From an uncultured Clostridia bacterium (lineage in GTDB: Bacteria > Bacillota > Clostridia > Oscillospirales > Acutalibacteraceae): a stretch of 10,568 bases of DNA. Under the pieces are notes generated by a model that worked only from the letters and a program-made list of their open reading frames with translations, did no database searches and was not told where the DNA came from. The stretch lies in the NCBI GenBank assembly GCA_945971755.1, contig CAMFPJ010000049.1:1-10568 (forward strand). The letters run 5' to 3'. Shown piece by piece: positions 6,591-10,568 of this stretch; position 1 is the first letter of the stretch, and each line of letters begins with the position of its first letter. The translations under genes were made by a program, and so were the position numbers.

Positions 6591-6614
6591 TTAATCACTT
6601 CCTGAAAATCATGT

Positions 6615-6636
6615 TTGTGATTTTAGTATATCACAA
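6615..6636. promoter_or_regulatory. inverted repeat over the exporter -10 box, candidate operator
   Basis: TTGTGA (6615-6620) and TCACAA (6631-6636) are perfect 6-bp arms around a 10-bp spacer that contains the -10 box of the exporter promoter. A protein bound here would block RNA polymerase. YhaQP/NatAB-type operons are often controlled by a GntR-, MarR- or two-component regulator, but none is encoded in the window. Confidence 0.45.
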
Positions 6637-6653
6637 GCTTTTTTCCACTTCAA
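6625..6653 (-). promoter_or_regulatory. promoter of the YhaQP/NatAB-like operon
   Basis: On the minus strand, TTGAAG (6653-6648) and TATACT (6630-6625) are separated by 17 bp. The predicted start is about 30 nt upstream of the GTG start codon at 6590, leaving room for the AGGAAG ribosome-binding site. Confidence 0.75.
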
Positions 6654-6705
6654 CAACACAGTTTGTAAAACTTTTGTAATAATTATTAAATTATTGTCAC
6701 ATTTA

Positions 6706-6733
6706 TTGAAAAATTTTTTGTTTAGGTTATAAT
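6706..6733 (+). promoter_or_regulatory. promoter of the O-antigen ligase-family gene
   Basis: TTGAAA (6706-6711) and a perfect TATAAT (6728-6733) are separated by 16 bp. AAAAGGGG (6744-6751) provides the ribosome-binding site for the ATG at 6759. The divergent exporter promoter is about 53 bp away, so a regulator bound between them could affect both. Confidence 0.78.
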
Positions 6734-6758
6734 CAATATCGGTAAAAGGGGTATTATT

Positions 6759-8210
6759 ATGCTGAAAATCAAATCTGAAAAATTTAATAATAGCCTTAAA
6801 AGTATTCGTTCGTTCTTTTTAAGTACGGAGTTTATGATAATGCTGTGTTGCCTTGCAGGCGTTTTCACAACACTCGGCCTTGAGGTTTACGGCACGCTTG
6901 TTTTCGGACTGATTGTCGGAGTTATATTTTTACTTTGTGACGATTTTATGGCAACGCTGCTGCCGTTTCTTTTAACGGTAATGATTGCAATTCATTGCTA
7001 CGATTCGTACAACACCTTTATGAAATACAAGCTAATCGCCATACCGTTAATTGCTTGTCTTTTACTTCATTTTATCCTTTATTGGAAACCGATTAAAATT
7101 CGCGGATCACAGTTCGGGGCTATGATGTTTGTTTCAGCGGCAATTACAATCGGCGGTATCGGTTTTATTTCAACGCAGGAATATTTTGCGCCCACGTCCA
7201 TTTACCACATGTTGGGCCTTGGCTTCGGAATGGTTTTTCTTTATGAGCTTTTCTATGCCAATATTGAGATAAAAAAAGAATATTCGCTTATCAATATGCT
7301 TACGAAAATAATGGTAATTGCAGGCGTTTTCGGTTCATTTATGGTTATGGCATACTATATAATCAATATCAATAAGGTGCTTGACCTTAAAGGTCTTTTA
7401 TATCTTCAGTGGAGAAATAACCTTTCAACCATTTTAATGATTTGTATGCCGTTCCCGTTTTTGCTTGCAAACCGCAAAAGTTACGCAACCATTCTCGGAT
7501 TTGTATATTTCTTTGCAATTCTTTTGACGGGTTCACGCGGCGGGCTGGTTTTCGGCGCTATTGAACTTATGATGTGTATAGTTATGTATATTCTTTACGA
7601 TAAAAGGCGAAGAATAGCATATTTATTTATTTGCGCCTGCATCCTTTTTGCGTTGCTTGTTTTCTCACGTCAGTTTATTGAATTTTTCGGATACACAATC
7701 AACCGGCTTTTCACGGCGGTCAGCGAGTTTCTTATCGGCGAGTCGTCCGAAGTCAGAGCAATTCACTGCGCAAGGGGAATTAACGATTTCTTGACTCATC
7801 CGATTTTCGGTACGGGTCTTGGCTATATGGGCAACCGCGACGTTCATCCGTCCAAAGAATTTTCGCTTTGCTGGTACCACTGTGAGCCGATTCAAATTGC
7901 TGCTTCATTCGGTACGGTGGGAATTGTGGCGTTTCTTTATCAGTTTATTCGAAGAAATATGCTGCTTTGGAGAAAAGTTACGCTTTTCAACATTACAATA
8001 TTTATTTCCTATGCGGGTCTTGAACTTATGTCACTTGTTAACCCCGGAATATTCTGCCCGTTCCCGTATTTAATGCTCATAACACTGTTTCTTGTTATTG
8101 TTGAAAAGTGCGACACAGGTGAATATCAGGAAAGAGTAAGTTTCAGACAAAAACGTAAAATGCGCAGAGAAAAAAACAATATAGATAGCAAAAAAGTTAA
8201 AATAGGTTAA
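6759..8210 (+). CDS. O-antigen ligase/polymerase-family (Wzy_C) membrane protein
   Basis: A 483-residue polytopic membrane protein, with about ten to twelve hydrophobic helices by eye and a highly basic C-terminal tail (RQKRKMRREKKN). Two signatures place it in the Wzy_C/O-antigen ligase family. One is SRGG (259-262) at the start of a helix, in LLTGSRGGLVFG. The other is a large outside loop ending GTGLGYMG, then YHCEPIQ (His374) and ASFGTVGIV, matching the family's YHxxxxQ-xxxxG-xxG pattern. In Gram-positive bacteria such proteins polymerise or ligate cell-surface polysaccharide from lipid carriers. It stands alone here, with no glycosyltransferases, flippase or chain-length genes beside it, so its substrate cannot be inferred. 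No terminator is visible after it. The rpsF promoter begins 8 bp beyond the stop, so read-through into rpsF is possible. Confidence 0.82.
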   Translation: MLKIKSEKFNNSLKSIRSFFLSTEFMIMLCCLAGVFTTLGLEVYGTLVFGLIVGVIFLLCDDFMATLLPFLLTVMIAIHCYDSYNTFMKYKLIAIPLIACLLLHFILYWKPIKIRGSQFGAMMFVSAAITIGGIGFISTQEYFAPTSIYHMLGLGFGMVFLYELFYANIEIKKEYSLINMLTKIMVIAGVFGSFMVMAYYIININKVLDLKGLLYLQWRNNLSTILMICMPFPFLLANRKSYATILGFVYFFAILLTGSRGGLVFGAIELMMCIVMYILYDKRRRIAYLFICACILFALLVFSRQFIEFFGYTINRLFTAVSEFLIGESSEVRAIHCARGINDFLTHPIFGTGLGYMGNRDVHPSKEFSLCWYHCEPIQIAASFGTVGIVAFLYQFIRRNMLLWRKVTLFNITIFISYAGLELMSLVNPGIFCPFPYLMLITLFLVIVEKCDTGEYQERVSFRQKRKMRREKNNIDSKKVKIG

Positions 8211-8218
8211 ATTGATAC

Positions 8219-8247
8219 TTGACTTTTGTGTTTAGTATTGGTATAAT
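8219..8247 (+). promoter_or_regulatory. promoter of the rpsF-ssb-rpsR operon
   Basis: TTGACT (8219-8224) and TATAAT (8242-8247) are separated by 17 bp. Transcription should begin near 8254, leaving a structured leader of about 75 nt before rpsF. Confidence 0.9.
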
Positions 8248-8253
8248 TTTTAT

Positions 8254-8320
8254 CCGCTGAAAAGTTTTCGGCAATCCTTCCCCTTGGGGTGACTAACAGG
8301 GGGCAAAGTCCATAAGGAGG
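8254..8320 (+). promoter_or_regulatory. rpsF leader, candidate S6:S18 autoregulatory RNA
   Basis: The leader contains a CCG trinucleotide (8254-8256), the hallmark of the described S6:S18 mRNA-binding motif. Several possible helices follow: a weak GCTGAA/TTTCGGC hairpin (8257-8272), CCCCT (8280-8284) with AGGGG (8298-8302), GACT (8291-8294) with AGTC (8307-8310), and CCTT (8276-8279) with AAGG of the ribosome-binding site (8314-8317). Some of these are mutually exclusive, as expected of a switch that hides the AAGGAGG site. Match to the Rfam model is untested. Confidence 0.45.
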
Positions 8321-8328
8321 TGCAAAAG

Positions 8329-8607
8329 ATGTCAAAATACGAATCGATTTTTGTTTTTTCAGTTGCTGCAGGCGATGAAAAGGCAGCAGAGCTTAACGAG
8401 AAGTTTAAGGCTCTTATCGAGGCAAACGGCACTCTTGAAAGCGTTGATGAATGGGGTAAGAGAAAGCTTGCTTATCTCATCGACGACCAGGCAGAGGGCT
8501 ACTATGTACTTTACAACTTTGAAAGTGCAGCAGAGTTCCCGGCAGAGCTTGACCGTATTGCAAAAATCACTGACGGTGTACTCCGTACATTGATTATCAA
8601 GCAGTAA
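8329..8607 (+). CDS. rpsF: 30S ribosomal protein S6
   Basis: A 92-residue protein matching bacterial S6: the YESIFVF first strand, the GTLESVDEWGKRKLAYLI core, the GYYVLYNFES strand and the LRTLIIKQ end. S6 binds 16S rRNA together with S18 on the platform of the small subunit. The ATG at 8329 follows AAGGAGG (8314-8320) at 8 nt. An in-frame GTG at 8320 is within that site and was rejected. It is the first gene of the conserved rpsF-ssb-rpsR order, with 15 nt to ssb. Translation may be controlled by the leader. Confidence 0.97.
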   Translation: MSKYESIFVFSVAAGDEKAAELNEKFKALIEANGTLESVDEWGKRKLAYLIDDQAEGYYVLYNFESAAEFPAELDRIAKITDGVLRTLIIKQ

Positions 8608-8622
8608 TCGGAGGTAAATACT

Positions 8623-9087
8623 ATGTTAAATTGTGCAGTTATTATGGGTAGGCTTACTGCTACTCCGGAGCTTCGTACAACAGGCACGGGTATTTCCGTT
8701 ACTTCGTTTACTGTTGCTGTTGACCGTAACTTTGCCAAACCCGGCGAAGAAAGACAGACAGATTTCATAAATGTTGTTGCTTGGCGCGGTACTGCTGATT
8801 TTGTAACCCGTTTCTTCCAGAAGGGTCAGATGATTGCAGTTCAGGGCGCAATACAAACACGTAATTATGAAGACAAGAACGGTAACAAGCGTACTGCTTT
8901 TGAGATTGTTGCTGACAATGTTTCATTCTGCGGAAGCAAGAGTGAAAGCGGCAGTTATTCTCAGCCTCAGGCGGCTGCTCCTGCAGTTTCTTACCAGAGT
9001 GCAGATGCAGGCAGTTTCTCAGTTTTACCCGATGATTCTCAGGGATTTCCCTTCGGCTCAGATGATGACGAGGGACTTCCGTTTTGA
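8623..9087 (+). CDS. ssb: single-stranded DNA-binding protein
   Basis: A 154-residue SSB. Residues 1-105 form the OB fold (MLNCAVIMGRLTATPELR, then TDFINVVAWRGTADFV and GQMIAVQGAIQTRNYED). About 40 residues of Ser/Ala/Gln-rich linker follow, then the acidic tip DDDEGLPF, which recruits replication and repair proteins. SSB coats single-stranded DNA during replication, repair and recombination. GGAGG lies upstream of the ATG at 8623. It lies between rpsF (15 nt upstream) and rpsR (26 nt downstream), the standard arrangement of the housekeeping copy in Firmicutes. Confidence 0.97.
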   Translation: MLNCAVIMGRLTATPELRTTGTGISVTSFTVAVDRNFAKPGEERQTDFINVVAWRGTADFVTRFFQKGQMIAVQGAIQTRNYEDKNGNKRTAFEIVADNVSFCGSKSESGSYSQPQAAAPAVSYQSADAGSFSVLPDDSQGFPFGSDDDEGLPF

Positions 9088-9113
9088 TTTATTCTAAATA
9101 GGAGGAATATACA

Positions 9114-9356
9114 ATGGCTTACGAAAAAGGTGCCAGACCCGTTAGAAAAGCACGTAAAAAAGTTTGTGCTTTCTGCGTAGAAAAGGTTGACAAAATTGAT
9201 TATAAAGATACAGCAAAGCTTCGCCGTTATACTTCAGACCGTGCGAAAATCCTTCCTCGCCGTGTAACAGGTACTTGTGCTTATCATCAAAGAGAGCTTA
9301 CAACTGCTATTAAAAGAGCAAGACAAATAGCTCTTCTTCCTTACACAAATGACTAA
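9114..9356 (+). CDS. rpsR: 30S ribosomal protein S18, zinc-binding form
   Basis: An 80-residue S18 that binds next to S6 on the small subunit. The core KVCAFCVEKVDKIDYKD, the ILPRRVTGT turn and the IKRARQIALLPY end are diagnostic. Cys18, Cys21, Cys55 and His58 (CAFC, then TCAYH) are all present, making this the zinc-coordinating (C+) variant. Zinc-free S18 proteins typically have Ser at the third position (GTSAKHQ). AGGAGG precedes the ATG at 9114. It is the last gene of the operon and is followed by a terminator. Confidence 0.97.
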   Translation: MAYEKGARPVRKARKKVCAFCVEKVDKIDYKDTAKLRRYTSDRAKILPRRVTGTCAYHQRELTTAIKRARQIALLPYTND

Positions 9357-9362
9357 TAGGTT

Positions 9363-9393
9363 AAAAAGAGGTGGTTTTACCACCTCTTTTTTT
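9363..9393. terminator. bidirectional terminator shared by convergent genes
   Basis: AAAGAGGTGG (9365-9374) and CCACCTCTTT (9380-9389) form a perfect 10-bp stem with a TTTTA loop, with T runs on both strands. It ends the rpsF operon and touches the stop codon of the convergent minus-strand gene at 9392. Confidence 0.92.
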
Positions 9394-10429
9394 ATGCAGT
9401 AATTTCATTAAATATTTGTTCCGCTTTTTGTTTAGCCGATTCTGCGTCGCAATACGGAAAAAGAATATTATTCATTTTTTGCCTTTTTTCTCTCCCCTCA
9501 TAGATGCATGAAACAGCGTTTTCCATATAGTTGTTTTCCGCTTGGAGCAGCAGGGAGCATTTTTGCTGTATCTGTTTTGGAGCCGAAACAAATTTTTCGG
9601 TGTTTATTCGGTGAGAGGGAGCAAACGGCAAAATGTGATTCTCGTCTGTGCGTATTATTGCAATTCCTGTTTGCGGAAGCAAAATCATTTGCGGAATTAC
9701 ACGGTGAAAAAGGTCGGGAACCAAAATGAATTCTTCGTTTTCATGTATCAGTCTGTCACGTATTACACCCATAATTATTGCAGAGGAAAATGCGGCATTA
9801 TCTTCAAGTTCAATTACTGTTTCATAGTTCTCAAAAACAGTGTCCCATTGTGTGTGAATACCCAGCGGCGTTACTGCGGCTAAAAATTTAATCGACGGCT
9901 TTCCGTACTTTACACCGAACGGAATTTTCTTTAATATTCTGCTTAAAGCGTTTATAATTCTGTCGTCGGACAGGTAGTCGGACAGCAAAGAATTGCGGTT
10001 TTCTTTGCAAACATTTGCATAGCGAAGACGTAACAACGCTTTTTTATAAAAACTCTTTTCACCTAAAAAACAATCTGCAATTTCTCTTTTTTCGCCTTGT
10101 GTAATTGTACGAGTTTCCGAGAGAGAAATCTGTTTTTCACAAATTCCTTGTGAAAGGGGGCAAATTTTACTGTATCCGCCGTCCGAAATAATAAATGTAT
10201 CTGAATTTTTTATGTAAATTCCGTTTATCGTTTCGTCGTAAAACGGAGAGTAAAGGGTAATGTTATATCCCTGAAGCTTTTTTTGCAAAGCTTCAAAGAA
10301 AATTGCGCGGTCAAAGTCCGTTCCGTCATTCACTATGTAAATACTGCTTTCAGGGTGTTTTGAACACAAGACCTTGTAGTAGCATAAAAGTCCCGAAGAC
10401 ACCAGCACAGATGAATAATATCTTTCCAA
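9392..10429 (-). CDS. two-halved protein like PRK06851-type P-loop NTPases, with eroded P-loops
   Basis: A 345-residue cytoplasmic protein with no signal peptide or membrane helices. It has two similar halves, about 2-105 and 180-290. Each begins with a YYSSVLVSSG / FLAAVTPLG segment, then a hydrophobic strand, a helix and a GxxIxxxxxxI(I/A) strand. The order resembles tandem P-loop proteins known from clostridia and bacilli as PRK06851, as I remember them. There the strand leads into GxPGTGKST and a later strand reads IVDGTxPH. Here the Walker A positions read NDGTDFDRAIF (about 34-44) and ELEDNAAFSSA (207-217), so the GK[ST] core is absent from both halves. The IISDGG strand (81-86) is kept. 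I prefer TTG at 10429, which has AGAGAGG 8 nt upstream. The GTG at 10438 overlaps that site. Function unknown. Confidence 0.55.
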   Translation of the reverse strand: MERYYSSVLVSSGLLCYYKVLCSKHPESSIYIVNDGTDFDRAIFFEALQKKLQGYNITLYSPFYDETINGIYIKNSDTFIISDGGYSKICPLSQGICEKQISLSETRTITQGEKREIADCFLGEKSFYKKALLRLRYANVCKENRNSLLSDYLSDDRIINALSRILKKIPFGVKYGKPSIKFLAAVTPLGIHTQWDTVFENYETVIELEDNAAFSSAIIMGVIRDRLIHENEEFILVPDLFHRVIPQMILLPQTGIAIIRTDENHILPFAPSHRINTEKFVSAPKQIQQKCSLLLQAENNYMENAVSCIYEGREKRQKMNNILFPYCDAESAKQKAEQIFNEITA

Positions 10430-10479
10430 AATAATCACCTCTCTTTATCATATTCGCCATGTGATTATTTGTTAATTTG

Positions 10480-10508
10480 TTGACATTTTTGAGCGAGTGA
10501 TATATAAT
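10480..10508 (+). promoter_or_regulatory. promoter of the probable fba gene
   Basis: A perfect TTGACA (10480-10485) and a perfect TATAAT (10503-10508) are separated by 17 bp. An imperfect dyad, TGTTAA-TTTG-TTGACA (10470-10485), overlaps the -35 box. The strength of the promoter suits a highly expressed glycolytic gene. Confidence 0.9.
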
Positions 10509-10542
10509 CATTACGGAAAAAATTAAAGGAGTGTATTTAATT

Positions 10543-10568
10543 ATGCCATTAGTAAATGCAAAAGAAAT
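10543..10568 (+). CDS. fba: class II fructose-bisphosphate aldolase, 5' end only
   Basis: Only eight full codons are visible (MPLVNAKE) before the window ends. This matches the N-terminus of class II fructose-1,6-bisphosphate aldolases, which usually begin MPLV followed by a KEM-type helix. That enzyme splits fructose 1,6-bisphosphate in glycolysis using a metal ion. The ATG at 10543 follows AAAGGAG (10525-10531) and a consensus promoter. The identity rests on very few residues. Confidence 0.6.

Noticed and set aside
8351..9097. Overlapping frames inside rpsF and ssb on both strands
   Set aside because: They are alternate-frame shadows of ribosomal and SSB genes whose identity is certain.
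9508..9883. Plus-strand frames of 73 and 113 residues within the minus-strand two-halved protein gene
   Set aside because: No promoter lies upstream, as a strong terminator lies just before them. They have no domain, while the opposite strand encodes a long protein with visible internal repetition.
10436..10438. GTG start at 10438 for the minus-strand two-halved protein
   Set aside because: The GTG is part of the GAGAGGTG ribosome-binding site itself. The TTG three codons later has the right spacing, although the choice is not certain.

Overview
The window looks like a contig end from a low-GC, Gram-positive anaerobe of the class Clostridia. The Oscillospirales/Ruminococcaceae group is my guess rather than something proven. 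The reasons are AT-rich intergenic DNA, strong AAGGAGG-type Shine-Dalgarno sites, near-consensus TTGACA-17-TATAAT promoters, a lipoprotein solute-binding protein, a YhaQP/NatAB-type exporter and the rpsF-ssb-rpsR operon. The first 23 bases are not biological: they are the 3' part of the Illumina Nextera adapter, so position 1 is a contig end with untrimmed adapter.

Layout. (1) 24-2522, plus strand: a three-gene polar amino-acid ABC importer (lipoprotein binding protein, permease, ATPase). A textbook promoter lies upstream together with ArgR-type operator sequences, which suggests arginine or another basic amino acid as substrate. A terminator-like hairpin after the first gene probably sets a high binding-protein:permease ratio. 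(2) 2530-4322, plus strand: trpS with its own promoter, followed by a half-length EPSP-synthase/MurA-fold protein that has lost the family's catalytic residues. The unit ends in a strong bidirectional terminator. (3) 4323-4467: a short intergenic stretch with GTGAAC repeats and no clear gene. (4) 4468-6653, minus strand: an ABC exporter pair of YhaQP/NatAB type, translationally coupled by an ATGA overlap. (5) 6706-8210, plus strand: a lone polytopic O-antigen ligase/polymerase-family protein, divergent from the exporter. (6) 8219-9393, plus strand: rpsF-ssb-rpsR with a structured leader. The S18 protein is the zinc-binding form. (7) 9392-10429, minus strand: a protein made of two related halves that resembles a tandem P-loop NTPase family, with both Walker A motifs eroded. 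(8) 10480-10568, plus strand: promoter and first codons of a probable class II fructose-bisphosphate aldolase gene cut by the window edge.

Most of the window is ordinary housekeeping DNA. The items that deserve a second look are the mini EPT-fold protein behind trpS, the P-loop-dead tandem protein next to rpsR, the phased ARG-box-like array at the importer promoter, the rpsF leader, and the adapter at the left end. I do not see a mobile element, CRISPR array, tRNA, rRNA or defence system.
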